Part shown: one piece after another, positions 24,915 through 37,119 of the stretch
Position numbering within the stretch: position 1 is the stretch's first letter
How the letters are laid out: every line of letters begins with the position of its first letter
Source of the DNA: Streptomyces sp. SAI-127
GTDB lineage: Bacteria > Actinomycetota > Actinomycetes > Streptomycetales > Streptomycetaceae
NCBI RefSeq assembly: GCF_029894425.1
Contig: NZ_JARXYJ010000001.1
Span: 2,480,001 to 2,544,000, forward strand
Reading direction: 5' to 3'
Length of the DNA: 64,000 nt
The notes under the pieces: model-generated
Database searches by the model: none
What the model was told of the DNA's origin: nothing
What the model saw: the letters and a program-made list of their open reading frames with translations, nothing else
Position numbers and translations under genes: made by a program

Positions 24915-26753
24915 GTGTCTCACCCCCACCGCAAGAGATCAGCCCTGCTGACAGCCGCAGCCGCGTTCGCTGTCGCGGGACCCCTGATATCCGCCCCGCC
25001 CGCCTCGGCCGCCACCCCCACGGTGGCCGAGGTGTCCCCGCACGCCGCCCAGACCATCGACAACATCGGCGCCTCGGGCGCCTGGTGGGTCAACGACCTG
25101 AAGAACTTCGACCCGAAGGTCCAGGCCCGGGTGTCCAAGCTGCTGTTCTCCAAGGACGGCCTGGCACTGAGCAGTTACCGCTACAACATCGGCGGTGGCG
25201 GCACCGGGGTCACCTACGCCCCGCGCGCTCCCGAGGACTTCCTGAAGGACGACGGGTCCTACGACTGGAGCAAGGACAAGGCGGGCCGTACATTCCTGTA
25301 CGCGGCCGCCAAGTACGGCGTGAAGGACCTGATCGCCTTCGTCAACAGCGCGCCCGCGCAGTGGAAGACCAACGACAAGAGCTGCGGCGGCTATCTGAAG
25401 ACGGAGAACACGCAGGACTTCGCGGACTACGTCGCGGACGTGACGGACCACTTCGCCAAGCAGGGCGTGCGCTTCGACTACATCAGCCCCTTCAACGAGC
25501 CGACCAACAGCTTCGACAGCTGCGGCCAGGAGGGCATGCTGGTGCCGGTCGACCAACGCGACGACATCGTGCGGGCGTTGGGCGCCGAGCAGCAGGCCCG
25601 CGGTCAGAGGACCGGCATCATCGCGGACGAGTCCAGCAGCACGGTCAGCTTCAACACCGAGGTCCCGCAGTGGATCTCGCAGCCGGACACCGCCCAGTAC
25701 GTCGACAAGCTCGCCCACCACACGTACAACAACCCGGGCGACGACCAGCGGGCGAAGATCTACGAGACGTCCAAGTCGGTCGGCAAGCAGTCCTGGTCCA
25801 CGGAGATCTGCTGCTTCGGCAACGGCGGCACGGGCTGGGCGCAGGAGTACGACCCCACGATCGACGGTGGTCTGAACCTCTCCCGGATCATCTACAAGGA
25901 CTTCGCGACCGCGCACGACTCGGCGTTCCAGTGGTGGGTCGCCCTCTCGGAGCAGATCGGCTCCGACCCCCTCGCGAAGAACAGCGAGGGCTGGAACGAC
26001 GGCCTGATCTACTACGACCCCAACTACGCCACCAACGGCAACCAGACCCTGTACTTCACCAAGCGCTATTACGCGCTCGGCCAGTACAGCAAGTTCGTCC
26101 GGCCGGGCTCGGTCGCCCACAACGTGACCGGTGTACCGGACGGCGTCGAGGTGTCGACGTACGACGACCACGGCAAGTGGGTCGTCGTGGTCAACAACCA
26201 CAACACCACCGACACCGCGGTGAAGCTGCGCTTCAACAGCAAGGCGCCGGTCCGCGCGAGCAAGGCCGTGCGGACCTCGGCGACCGAGAGCTGGGCGAAC
26301 GTCGCGAAGCCGGCGGTCAAGGGCGGCACGGCCTCGGCGACCCTGCCGGCCCGGTCCATCACGACGTACGTCCTCGACCAGAAGGGCCACGGCACTTCGG
26401 CGGTCACGGGCGCGCTCCAGGGCAAGCAGTCCGGCAAGTGCCTGACCGCGAACGCCTCGGGTGCGGCGATCAGCAGCTGCACGGGCGGGCCCGAGCAGGT
26501 GTGGTCGTACGACGCGAAGGGCCGTCTGAAGGGCGTGAACGGCTATCTGACTGCGGGGAGTTCGGGGCTCACGACGAGCCCGGAGGCGACCCGTGACGGC
26601 AGCCGGCAATGGCTGCTGAACTCCAACGGCCAAGTCGTCAGCGAGGCGTCCGGCACCTGCCTGGACGTCGGCGGACAGGCGACGGCCGAGGGCAGCAAGG
26701 TCGGCCTGTGGACCTGCAACGGCGGGACCAACCAGGCCTGGTTCAAGCAGTAA
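24915..26753 (+). CDS. Secreted GH30 enzyme, endo-beta-1,6-galactanase-like, with C-terminal ricin-type lectin domain
   Basis: 612 residues. The signal peptide (HRKRSALLTAAAAFAVAGPL, cleavage after PPASA near residue 32) precedes a GH30 TIM barrel: IDNIGASGAWWVNDL, YRYNIGGGGTG, acid/base E195 in ISPFNEPTNSFDSC and nucleophile E297 in SWSTEICCFG. Then comes the beta-sandwich side domain, and from about residue 500 a ricin-like CBM13 module (GKQSGKCLTANASG, GTCLDVGGQ, NQAWFKQ). The closest remembered relatives are streptomycete GH30 subfamily 5 endo-beta-1,6-galactanases acting on type II arabinogalactan. The galactoside transport and beta-galactosidase genes downstream agree. The GTG at 24915 is preferred because GGAAGGG lies six bases upstream; the ATG at 24909 touches that site. 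A terminator follows the stop. Confidence 0.85.
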   Translation: MSHPHRKRSALLTAAAAFAVAGPLISAPPASAATPTVAEVSPHAAQTIDNIGASGAWWVNDLKNFDPKVQARVSKLLFSKDGLALSSYRYNIGGGGTGVTYAPRAPEDFLKDDGSYDWSKDKAGRTFLYAAAKYGVKDLIAFVNSAPAQWKTNDKSCGGYLKTENTQDFADYVADVTDHFAKQGVRFDYISPFNEPTNSFDSCGQEGMLVPVDQRDDIVRALGAEQQARGQRTGIIADESSSTVSFNTEVPQWISQPDTAQYVDKLAHHTYNNPGDDQRAKIYETSKSVGKQSWSTEICCFGNGGTGWAQEYDPTIDGGLNLSRIIYKDFATAHDSAFQWWVALSEQIGSDPLAKNSEGWNDGLIYYDPNYATNGNQTLYFTKRYYALGQYSKFVRPGSVAHNVTGVPDGVEVSTYDDHGKWVVVVNNHNTTDTAVKLRFNSKAPVRASKAVRTSATESWANVAKPAVKGGTASATLPARSITTYVLDQKGHGTSAVTGALQGKQSGKCLTANASGAAISSCTGGPEQVWSYDAKGRLKGVNGYLTAGSSGLTTSPEATRDGSRQWLLNSNGQVVSEASGTCLDVGGQATAEGSKVGLWTCNGGTNQAWFKQ

Positions 26754-26770
26754 CACGTCACATCCGCAAG

Positions 26771-26807
26771 GGGGTTGCGGGCCGCTGGTGCGGCGGCCCG
26801 TGACCCC
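26771..26807 (+). terminator. Terminator hairpin after the GH30 gene
   Basis: GGGGT-tg-CGGGCCGC-tggtgcg-GCGGCCCG-tg-ACCCC: an 8-bp stem extended by a 5-bp outer stem across a symmetric internal TG bulge, 17 bases after the stop. It separates the GH30 gene from the transporter operon. Confidence 0.75.
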
Positions 26808-26983
26808 GGGGTGTCCGGTATCCCGAACGCCGCACAACGCTTCGTGCAGACTTCGTCCAACCCCTTGCCGAAGCCTTAGCCGAAGGTTAACGTCCCGCAC
26901 CGCAGGTCCATTTGAGCCACCTGGCACTGAGCCGCAGAGCCATGGCACAGAGCCGTAGCCGTATTCGAGACAAGGACGTCAGC

Positions 26984-28246
26984 ATGTCGGCATTGAGCAA
27001 CAGCAACTGGGACCGTCGAAACGTTCTGCGGGCCGCGATGGGCCTGGCCGCCGCCGGCGGGCTGGCCGCGTGCGGCGGGAACACCGGGCGGAGCAGCGGA
27101 GGATCGGGCGACGGGCTCGTCCAGTTCTTCCACGCTTACGGCGAGGCGGGCACCGAGCAGGCGATCAAGCGGTACGCGAAGGCGTACAAGGACGCCAACG
27201 TGACCACCAACTGGATCACGGGCAACAACTTCGAGGCGAAGCTCTTCGCGTCCCTGCTCACCAAGAACGCGCCCGACGTCTTCGAGTTCCACCCGCAGAT
27301 CCAGATGGTCAAGAGCGGTCAGGTGGCGGACCTGAGCGACATCATCAACCCGGTCAAGGACGACTTCAACCCGGCCGACATCAAGTCGCACACCGTGGAC
27401 GGGAAGATATACGGCGTCCGCATGATCGACGACCCGCAGTTCTTCTTCTACCGCAAGTCGATGCTGGAGAAGGCCAAGGTCGACGTGCCGACCACCCTCG
27501 ACGAGCTGCTCGAGGCGGCGGAGAAGCTCACCACCAGCAAGGTCAAGGGCGTCTTCCTCGGCAACGACCTCACGCCGGCCATCAACCCGCTCCTCTGGTC
27601 GGCGGGTGCCGACACCCTCACCGCCGACAACAAGCCCGCCTTCCACACGGACGCGGTCGTCGCCGGCATGAAGCAGCTGCGCCAGCTGTTCACCAGCGGC
27701 AACCTGCTCCTTGACGCCCCGGCCGACTACTGGGACCCGTCGGCGATCAACCAGGGCCTGTGTGCCATCCAGTTCTGCGGCATGTGGGCGATGCCCGCGA
27801 TGCAGAAGGCGCTCGGCGACGACCTCGGCGTCTTCCCCTTCCCCAAGGTCGGGGACAACGGCAAGCAGTCGGTCTACAACGGCGGCTGGTCGATGTTCGT
27901 CAACGCCAAGGGCAAGAACGTGGACGCGGCCAAGGAATACGTGAAGTGGCTGTGGATCGACCAGAAGGAGTACCAGGAGGACTGGGCCACCTCGTACGGC
28001 TTCCACATTCCGCCGCGCACCTCCATCGCCCAGTCCGCCACCAAGCTCAAGTCGGGTCTGCCGGCCGAGGGCGTCAAGCTCTTCAACGAGTTCGGGCACT
28101 TCGACAACATCGGCTGGACCCAGGCGATGATCACCGCCCTCACCGACGCGTTCGCCAACAGCGTCCGTAAGAACGGCGACCCGAACGCCGCGCTCGCCGA
28201 CGCGGAGAAGAAGGTCAACGCCGAGCTCAAGAAGCTCTTCGGATAG
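26984..28246 (+). CDS. Sugar ABC transporter substrate-binding lipoprotein (Tat-type)
   Basis: 420 residues of the family-1 extracellular solute-binding type. The N-terminus has a twin arginine (NWDRRNVLRAAMGLAAAGGL) and the lipobox LAAC with C30, so it should be exported folded and lipid-anchored. The body shows FFHAYGEAGTEQAIKRYAKA, DVFEFHPQIQMVKSGQVADL and NGGWSMFVNAKGKN, as in oligosaccharide-binding proteins. The ligand is not readable; the locus suggests galacto-oligosaccharides. The start at 26984 is set by AAGGACG upstream and by the RR motif position; the in-frame upstream sequence is not signal-like. It is the first gene of a four-gene run with the permeases and beta-galactosidase. 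Confidence 0.9.
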   Translation: MSALSNSNWDRRNVLRAAMGLAAAGGLAACGGNTGRSSGGSGDGLVQFFHAYGEAGTEQAIKRYAKAYKDANVTTNWITGNNFEAKLFASLLTKNAPDVFEFHPQIQMVKSGQVADLSDIINPVKDDFNPADIKSHTVDGKIYGVRMIDDPQFFFYRKSMLEKAKVDVPTTLDELLEAAEKLTTSKVKGVFLGNDLTPAINPLLWSAGADTLTADNKPAFHTDAVVAGMKQLRQLFTSGNLLLDAPADYWDPSAINQGLCAIQFCGMWAMPAMQKALGDDLGVFPFPKVGDNGKQSVYNGGWSMFVNAKGKNVDAAKEYVKWLWIDQKEYQEDWATSYGFHIPPRTSIAQSATKLKSGLPAEGVKLFNEFGHFDNIGWTQAMITALTDAFANSVRKNGDPNAALADAEKKVNAELKKLFG

Positions 28247-28266
28247 GTCGACGGAGAAACCACGAC

Positions 28267-29235
28267 ATGTCGACCACCACCACGCGCGGGGTCGCCCAGC
28301 CCGCCCCGGCCAAGGCCTCACCGGCCCGGCCGCGGCGGGGTCTACGGGGCAACCCGACCTTCAACTTCTGGCTCTTCACCGGGCCGTTCCTCATCGGCCT
28401 GGTGATCTTCGTCTTCGTGCCGATCGTCTGGAGCATCTGGCTCAGCTTCTTCGACGCGCGCTTCACCGTCACGCCGAGCAAGTTCATCGGCTTCGACAAC
28501 TACAAGAGCATGCTGACGAACTCCAACTTCACCGGTTCCCTGGTGACGTTCACGGTGTTCGCCGCGCTCATCGTGCCCCTCACCTGGGCCCTGTCCCTGG
28601 GCCTGGCGATGCTGGTGCACCGGCTGCGGTTCATGCGGGCGTTCTTCCGGTCGGTGTTCTTCCTGCCGACCGCCGTGTCCTACGTCGCCGCCGCGCTGAT
28701 CTGGAAGATGTCCATCTTCACGGGTGTCCGCTTCGGCCTGATGAACACGGTGCTCGGCTGGTTCGGCGTCGAGAACATCGCCTACCTGTCCGACCCGAAC
28801 CCGCCCTGGTACTGGCTGGTCATCGTGACCGTACGGCTGTGGCTGCAGGCCGGCTTCTACATGATCCTGTTCCTGGCCGCGCTGCAGAACATCCCGGCGG
28901 AGCTGTACGAGGCCGCCGCGATCGACGGCGCCAAGCCCGGCTGGCAGACCTTCCGGTACATCACGCTGCCCCAGCTGCGCGCCACCTCCACCGCGGTGAT
29001 CCTGCTGCTGCTCGTCGCCGCCTACCAGGCGTTCGACGAGTTCTTCAACATCATCACGACCAAGGCGACCTGGGGTCAGACCCCGCTCATGGTCCTCTAC
29101 AAGACCGCCCTCGGCGAGAACCAGGACTACGGCGCCGGCAGCGCGGGCGCCGTCATCCTCACGCTGCTGATCTGCGCCGTCACGCTCCTCCAGGGCAAGT
29201 TCATGGGCTTCGGAAGGGGGGAGGACTCCAAGTGA
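28267..29235 (+). CDS. Sugar ABC transporter permease (MalF/UgpA type)
   Basis: A 322-residue inner-membrane protein. An arginine-rich cytosolic head (ARPRRGLRGNP) precedes six predicted helices, the first at FNFWLFTGPFLIGLVIFVFV. The EAA loop that docks the ATPase is YEAAAIDGAKPGWQTFRYIT followed by LP. It overlaps the next permease by four bases (GTGA). No ATPase gene lies in this operon; in streptomycetes one MsiK-type ATPase energises many such CUT1 systems. Confidence 0.92.
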   Translation: MSTTTTRGVAQPAPAKASPARPRRGLRGNPTFNFWLFTGPFLIGLVIFVFVPIVWSIWLSFFDARFTVTPSKFIGFDNYKSMLTNSNFTGSLVTFTVFAALIVPLTWALSLGLAMLVHRLRFMRAFFRSVFFLPTAVSYVAAALIWKMSIFTGVRFGLMNTVLGWFGVENIAYLSDPNPPWYWLVIVTVRLWLQAGFYMILFLAALQNIPAELYEAAAIDGAKPGWQTFRYITLPQLRATSTAVILLLLVAAYQAFDEFFNIITTKATWGQTPLMVLYKTALGENQDYGAGSAGAVILTLLICAVTLLQGKFMGFGRGEDSK

Positions 29236-30101
29236 CCACCACCGCACCTCAGGTGGGCAAGGAGCGCCGCAAGAAGCACGGAGGCGTCCTCGGCAACACG
29301 GGCCTGTACATCGCCGTGGGTATCGCCGCCCTGCTCTTCCTGCTCCCCTTCTACCTGATCCTCCGCAACTCCCTCTCCACGGACCCGGAGATCACGGGCG
29401 AGAACTGGAAGCTGCTGCCCTCCTTCCAGTGGGGCAACATCAGCGAGCTGTTCGACGACCCGACGGTCGACTTCGCCAGGTCCATGTGGAACTCGACGGT
29501 GATCGCCGTCTCCATGACCATCGGCACCCTGCTGATCTGCTCCCTGGCCGGCTACGGCCTGGCACGTATCCCCTACAAGCACGCCAACAAGGTCTTCTAC
29601 GTCGTCCTCGCGACCCTGATGGTCCCCACCGCCGTCACCTTCGTGCCCAGCTTCGTGCTGGTCTCGTCCCTCGGCTGGATCGACACCTACCGCGGTCTGA
29701 TCATCCCGGGCCTGTTCAGTGGTTTCACCTGCTTCCTGTTCCGGCAGTACTTCCTCGGGTTCCCGAAGGAGCTGGAGGAGGCGGCACGCGTGGACGGGCT
29801 CGGTTACTGGGGCGCATACTGGCGAATCGTCGTACCCAACTCGCTGAACTTCTTCGCGGCGATGGCCACGATCACGTTCATCAGCGGCTGGAACGCCTTC
29901 CTGTGGCCGTTGGTCATCGGCCAGGACCCGAGCTCCTGGACCGTCCAGGTCGCACTGTCCTCCTTCATGACCAACCAGACCGTCAACTTCCACCTGATCT
30001 TCATGGCCACCGCCATTTCCATCCTGCCCCTGGTGTTCGTGTTCCTCTTCCTCCAGCGCTGGCTGGTCCAGGGGATCGCGCAGACCGGCATCAAGGGCTG
30101 A
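29232..30101 (+). CDS. Sugar ABC transporter permease (MalG/UgpE type)
   Basis: 289 residues from the GTG at 29232, which overlaps the previous stop. The first helix is GLYIAVGIAALLFLLPFYLI. The EAA loop reads EEAARVDGLGYWGAYWRIVV followed by P. Further helices include VFYVVLATLMVPTAVTFVPS and LIFMATAISILPLVFVFLFL, and the protein ends QGIAQTGIKG like other MalG homologues. It pairs with the upstream permease to form the CUT1 channel. The beta-galactosidase gene follows after 27 bases. Confidence 0.92.
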   Translation: MTTTAPQVGKERRKKHGGVLGNTGLYIAVGIAALLFLLPFYLILRNSLSTDPEITGENWKLLPSFQWGNISELFDDPTVDFARSMWNSTVIAVSMTIGTLLICSLAGYGLARIPYKHANKVFYVVLATLMVPTAVTFVPSFVLVSSLGWIDTYRGLIIPGLFSGFTCFLFRQYFLGFPKELEEAARVDGLGYWGAYWRIVVPNSLNFFAAMATITFISGWNAFLWPLVIGQDPSSWTVQVALSSFMTNQTVNFHLIFMATAISILPLVFVFLFLQRWLVQGIAQTGIKG

Positions 30102-32993
<2,892 letters not shown>

Positions 32994-33008
32994 CCTCCTG
33001 GTGATCGA

Positions 33009-33037
33009 TTAGTCCAATTCACCAGTGGGTTAGTCCA
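33009..33037 (+). promoter_or_regulatory. Two TTAGTCCA direct repeats spaced 21 bp, upstream of the ABC exporter
   Basis: TTAGTCCA occurs at 33009-33016 and 33030-33037, exactly two helical turns apart, in an AT-richer patch before the ABC-2 operon. The spacing suits a dimeric regulator contacting one DNA face. Confidence 0.45.
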
Positions 33038-33143
33038 TTGCCAATGTGATCGGGATTCTGCGACGGTCATGGTGTACCCGCGGCCGGTCGGCCCTCCAAG
33101 CCGACCGGCCGTAACTCTTGTTCGCAACAAGGGAGTTCACAGC

Positions 33144-34148
33144 GTGCCCGGAAGCATCGAGGTTCGCGGCCTGTCCCGCACCTTCCACACCACCGTCCGT
33201 CGCCCCGGCCTCGCCGGCACCCTTCGCTCCCTGGTCAACCCGGAGCGGGTCGCCAAGCACGCCGTCTCGGACATCACCTTCGACGTGGCACCCGGCGAAC
33301 TCCTCGCCCTGCTCGGCCCGAACGGCGCCGGCAAGTCCACCACCATCAAAGTGCTCACCGGCATCCTCACACCCACCTCCGGCGAGGCCCGGGTGGCGGG
33401 CGTGGTGCCGTACCAGGATCGCGAACGCAACGCCCGCAACATCGGCGCGGTGTTCGGGCAGCGCACCCAGCTGTGGTGGGACCTGCCGGTGCGCGAGTCG
33501 TTCTCGATCCTCAGGGACATCTACGAGGTGCCGAAGGCCGAACACGCCGCGCGCCTCAAGGAGTTCGACGACATCCTGGAACTCTCCACGTTCTGGGACA
33601 CCCGGGTGCGCCATCTCTCCCTCGGCCAACGGGTGCGCTGTGACCTGGCCGCCGCGCTGCTGCACGACCCGCCGGTCGTCTTCCTCGACGAGCCGACCAT
33701 CGGCATGGACGTGGTGGTCAAGGAGCAGGTGCGGGAGTTCCTGCGCCACCAGGTGGAGGAGCGCGGCCGGACGGTCCTGCTGACCACCCACGACATGACC
33801 GAGGTCGAGCGGCTCGCCGAACGGGTCGTCCTGATCAACCACGGCAGGCTCGTCCTCGACGGCAGCCTCGACGAGATCCGCCGCAGGTTCGGCTCCACCT
33901 GGCAGGTCCGCGCGACCCTCGCCGACGCGCACACCGACGTCGTCCCACTGCCGGGGATCGCGGTGCTGCGCAAGGAGGGCCCCCAGGTCGTGTTCGGCCC
34001 CGAGAGCCCCGACGGACCGGACTCCCCCACCGTGCACCAGGCCCTGAAGGCGGTCATCGAGCGGTACGAGGTGACGGGCGTCGCCATCGACGAGGCCGAC
34101 CTCGAAGACGTGATGCGGGCGGCCTACGTCCACGCCGAGGCGGTCTGA
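33144..34148 (+). CDS. ABC-2 exporter ATP-binding protein
   Basis: 334 residues. Walker A is GPNGAGKST, the signature is LSLGQRVRCDLAAALLHDPP (LSxGQ), Walker B is VVFLDEPTIGMD, and the H-loop is TTHDMTEVERLAERV. The N-terminal insert RTFHTTVRRPGLAGTLRSLV and the C-terminal tail of ~90 residues are typical of the DrrA-like/viologen-exporter-like branch that works with DUF990/ABC-2 permeases. It starts at a GTG with AAGGGAG nine bases upstream. One base separates its stop from the first permease start. Substrate unknown; drug, lipid or cell-wall precursor export are options. Confidence 0.9.
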   Translation: MPGSIEVRGLSRTFHTTVRRPGLAGTLRSLVNPERVAKHAVSDITFDVAPGELLALLGPNGAGKSTTIKVLTGILTPTSGEARVAGVVPYQDRERNARNIGAVFGQRTQLWWDLPVRESFSILRDIYEVPKAEHAARLKEFDDILELSTFWDTRVRHLSLGQRVRCDLAAALLHDPPVVFLDEPTIGMDVVVKEQVREFLRHQVEERGRTVLLTTHDMTEVERLAERVVLINHGRLVLDGSLDEIRRRFGSTWQVRATLADAHTDVVPLPGIAVLRKEGPQVVFGPESPDGPDSPTVHQALKAVIERYEVTGVAIDEADLEDVMRAAYVHAEAV

Positions 34149-34149
34149 C

Positions 34150-34953
34150 ATGGCCGTCCTGCACGCCTGGCGCGCCGCCCGGGTCACCCCGCTAGGCGAG
34201 CTGCACGCGCCGCCCCGGATGACGGCCGTCCTGGTCCGCCTGGCCGTCCAGGTGGTCCTGGTGGCCTCCCTGTGGCACGGCCTGTACGCACACACCGGCA
34301 CCACCGCGGGCCTCACCGAGGGCCAGGCCGTCACGTACGCCGTGCTGGCCGTACTCGCCTCCCGCCTGCGGGAGTTGGACCAGTACGCGGGCCGGGACAC
34401 CGTGCTGCAGCACATGCACTTCGGCACGATCGTCTACTGGTACCTGCGCCCGCTGCCGCCCCAGCGCTACCACGCCCTGCGCGCCCTCGGCGAGCAGGTG
34501 TACGGCTTCGCATGGGCGCTCGGCGGCTACCTGGTCTGTCTCGCGGCCGGCGTGGTGGATCCGCCCAGGTCGGCCGCGGTGGCGGGGGTGTTCGCGCTGA
34601 GTCTGCTGCTCGGCCAGTGCGTCCTGTACTTCGTGCTGCTCACCCTGGACCAGCTGTGCTTCTGGACGGTCCGCAACAACGCGGCGATGCTGATCCTGAT
34701 CTTCGCGCAGAACCTGCTGTCCGGTGTGTACGCGCCGCTGTGGTTCTTCCCGGACTGGTTCATCACGCTGAGCACATTCCTGCCGTTCCAGGCCACGTTG
34801 AGCGTGCCGCTGTCCCTCTACATCGGGCGCATCCCGCTCTCCGACGCCTTCGAACAGCTGGCGATCCAGGCGTTCTGGGTCGTGGCGCTCTTCCTGTTCA
34901 CCCGTTTCCTGTGGCGGCGGGCCGCCCGCCGCGTCATCTCCCAAGGAGGCTGA
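34150..34953 (+). CDS. ABC-2 type permease subunit 1
   Basis: A 267-residue integral membrane protein with about six helices, including LVRLAVQVVLVASLWHGLYA, VAGVFALSLLLGQCVLYFVL and AIQAFWVVALFLFTRFLW. The cytosolic loop FGTIVYWYLRPLPPQRYHAL matches the ABC-2 family used with DrrA-like ATPases. It is translationally close to the ATPase (1 base) and the second permease (5 bases), so the three form one exporter, probably with a permease heterodimer. Confidence 0.87.
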   Translation: MAVLHAWRAARVTPLGELHAPPRMTAVLVRLAVQVVLVASLWHGLYAHTGTTAGLTEGQAVTYAVLAVLASRLRELDQYAGRDTVLQHMHFGTIVYWYLRPLPPQRYHALRALGEQVYGFAWALGGYLVCLAAGVVDPPRSAAVAGVFALSLLLGQCVLYFVLLTLDQLCFWTVRNNAAMLILIFAQNLLSGVYAPLWFFPDWFITLSTFLPFQATLSVPLSLYIGRIPLSDAFEQLAIQAFWVVALFLFTRFLWRRAARRVISQGG

Positions 34954-34958
34954 GGCCA

Positions 34959-35759
34959 GTGAACGGCATGCGGATCGCGTGGCGTGTCACGCGCCTCAAC
35001 TTCCGTGCCCAGCTGGAGTACCGCACCGAGTTCCTGCTGATGATCGCGATCGGCGCGATCTGGCAGGTGTCGGTGATCGTGTTCGCCACGGTGCTGCTGA
35101 CCCGGTTCACCGGGATGGGCGGCTGGGACAGCTCGGAGGTCCTGCTGATCCCGGCGACGAGGATGCTCGCGCACGGACTGTTCGTCCTCTTGCTGGGCCG
35201 GGTGCACGGCGCGGGCCGGCAGATCCAGGAGGGCAGGATCGACATCTACCTGACTCGCCCGATGCCGGTGTACCGCCAACTCCAGCTGGCCTTCTTCCCC
35301 ACCAACGCGATCGGCGACCTGACGGTCGCGGTGGGCCTCATGGTCGGCGCGCTGAGCCGCAGCCAGCTGGACTGGACACCGGGCCGCATCTCCTACCTGA
35401 TCGCCGCGATCATCGGCGGCATGTTCCTGGAAGCGGCCCTCTTCACGGCGATCACCTGCGCGGCGCTGCGCTTCCCGGCCGCCGACTACTGGAGCCGCTG
35501 GCTGGAGGAACTCCTCGGCACCTTCGGCAGCTACCCCCTCAACGTCCTCCCGAAGGCGGTCGGCGGCCTCCTCACCTACGGCCTCCCCCTCGCCTTCGTC
35601 GCCTACTTCCCGGCCGCGGTCCTGACCGGCCACGGCCACGACACCGGCGTCCCGTACTGGCTGGCGGCGGTGTCGCCACTGCTGGGGGTGGTGGCGTACC
35701 TGGGGGCGCGGGTGCTGTGGCGGTGGAGTCTTCGGCATTATGCGGGGGTGAACGGGTGA
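34959..35759 (+). CDS. ABC-2 type permease subunit 2
   Basis: 266 residues from a GTG with AGGAGG nine bases upstream; an ATG three codons later is an alternative. Helices include FLLMIAIGAIWQVSVIVFAT, IGDLTVAVGLMVGAL and ISYLIAAIIGGMFLEAALFT. The amphipathic loop RIDIYLTRPMPVYRQLQL mirrors the RPLPPQRY loop of subunit 1, as expected for paralogous halves of one channel. The C-terminus is VLWRWSLRHYAGVNG. It ends 28 bases from the convergent MFS gene. Confidence 0.87.
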   Translation: MNGMRIAWRVTRLNFRAQLEYRTEFLLMIAIGAIWQVSVIVFATVLLTRFTGMGGWDSSEVLLIPATRMLAHGLFVLLLGRVHGAGRQIQEGRIDIYLTRPMPVYRQLQLAFFPTNAIGDLTVAVGLMVGALSRSQLDWTPGRISYLIAAIIGGMFLEAALFTAITCAALRFPAADYWSRWLEELLGTFGSYPLNVLPKAVGGLLTYGLPLAFVAYFPAAVLTGHGHDTGVPYWLAAVSPLLGVVAYLGARVLWRWSLRHYAGVNG

Positions 35760-35787
35760 GGTCGGGCCCTGCCCGGAGGACGCGGTC

Positions 35788-37041
35788 TCAGGCCCGCCGG
35801 ACCGGGGTGAACAGAGCCGTGATCGCGATCAGTACGCAGAGCGCACCGGCGGCCACGCCGACCGGGGCCGTGCCCTGGTGCTCCGCCGCCCAGGTCAGGA
35901 CGGCCGCGCCGATCGGGGCCGCCGAGTAGTGCAGGGTCCAGAAGGCGGCGGTGACCCGGCCCAGGAGCGGTTCCGGGGTGACCTCCTGGCGCAGTGACAT
36001 GGAGCAGGTGCCGGCCACGGCGACACAGGCCAGGAAGGCGGCACTCAGGGCCGCGACGACGGGCACGTCCCGCGCCCAGCCCATGCCGGCGAAGGCGAGC
36101 CCGCACACCGCGACCGCGGCCGTCCAGGTCACGCCGAAGCCGAGCCGGCGGCGGGCCCGGGCCACCAGCAGGGCGCCGGTGATCGTTCCGAGCGCGCCGA
36201 CGGCCATGACGGTGCCGACCCTGTCGTCGTCGTGGCCCAGGTCGTGCTTGAGGTGGTAGATGATCAGGTCGTTCAGGCCGAAGGTGAGGAAGCTGAAGAC
36301 GAACAGCAGCGCGGTGAGCGCACGCAGGACGGGATGGCCGCGCAGGAAGGTCACGCCGGTGCGCAAGTCCCGCCACAGGCCGGTGCGTTCGCCGTCGGCT
36401 CCGGCGGGCCGCGCCCGGAACCGGACGAAGGCCGTGCACAGCGCCGACACCCCGAAGCTCGCGGCGTTCACCCCGACGGCGGCGGCCGGTCCGGTCCAGG
36501 CGGCCACCATGCCCGCGCACAGCGGGCCCAGTACGCCGGCCGCCGCCGCGGTCGCGTTCAACCGCCCGTTGGCCTCGGTCAGTTGCCCGGTCCCGACGAG
36601 ACTGCGTACGACGGTGACGTAGCCGACGGCGAACAGCGTGCCGACGGCCTCGCACAGCGGCAGGACCGCGTACAGCAGCCAGACCTGCGGCCCGAACAGC
36701 CACACCAGCGGGATCACGCCGTACAGCACCAGGCGCACGAGGTCGCAGCCGATGAGCAGCCGACGCCGGTCGACCCGGTCGACCACGACCCCGGCGAACA
36801 CCGCCGCCACGACCGCGGCCGCCCCGCCCACCGCCGTCAGCAGCCCCATCCGGGCCAGGGAGCCGGTCGCCTCGAGTACCAGCAGGGGCAGGGCGATCAG
36901 GGCGAAGGAGTCACCGAGGACGGAGAGGGTCTGGGCGGCCCAGAAGACGGCGAAGTGGCGTTGTCGCCAGAGCGGACGCGAACGGGCGTGTGCGGAAAGG
37001 GCTTTGCGGGCTTCCCCGTCCCGCCGAGCCTTGTGTGTCAT
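35788..37041 (-). CDS. MFS transporter (enterobactin-exporter/DUF-like drug efflux type)
   Basis: 417 residues with 11-12 predicted helices. The N-terminus FAVFWAAQTLSVLGDSFALI and the loop DRVDRRRLLIGCDLVRLVLY are the features of the MFS-3 subgroup of efflux pumps related to macrolide and siderophore exporters. The substrate cannot be read. No regulator is adjacent. GGGGAGGGG lies just before the ATG at 37041. It converges with the ABC-2 operon and is read in the same direction as the acyltransferase gene upstream, 78 bases away. Confidence 0.85.
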   Translation of the reverse strand: MTHKARRDGEARKALSAHARSRPLWRQRHFAVFWAAQTLSVLGDSFALIALPLLVLEATGSLARMGLLTAVGGAAAVVAAVFAGVVVDRVDRRRLLIGCDLVRLVLYGVIPLVWLFGPQVWLLYAVLPLCEAVGTLFAVGYVTVVRSLVGTGQLTEANGRLNATAAAAGVLGPLCAGMVAAWTGPAAAVGVNAASFGVSALCTAFVRFRARPAGADGERTGLWRDLRTGVTFLRGHPVLRALTALLFVFSFLTFGLNDLIIYHLKHDLGHDDDRVGTVMAVGALGTITGALLVARARRRLGFGVTWTAAVAVCGLAFAGMGWARDVPVVAALSAAFLACVAVAGTCSMSLRQEVTPEPLLGRVTAAFWTLHYSAAPIGAAVLTWAAEHQGTAPVGVAAGALCVLIAITALFTPVRRA

Positions 37042-37119
37042 GCCCCTCCCCCGGATGTCCGCCGGTCACCCTACGGTCCGAGGCGAGGACATACATCCGA
37101 GTTTTACGCGGTGACCAAG

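Noticed and set aside
26886..26891. GTTAAC as -10 box of the transporter operon with TTGCCG as -35
   Set aside because: Spacing of about 15 bases and poor hexamers; too weak to annotate.
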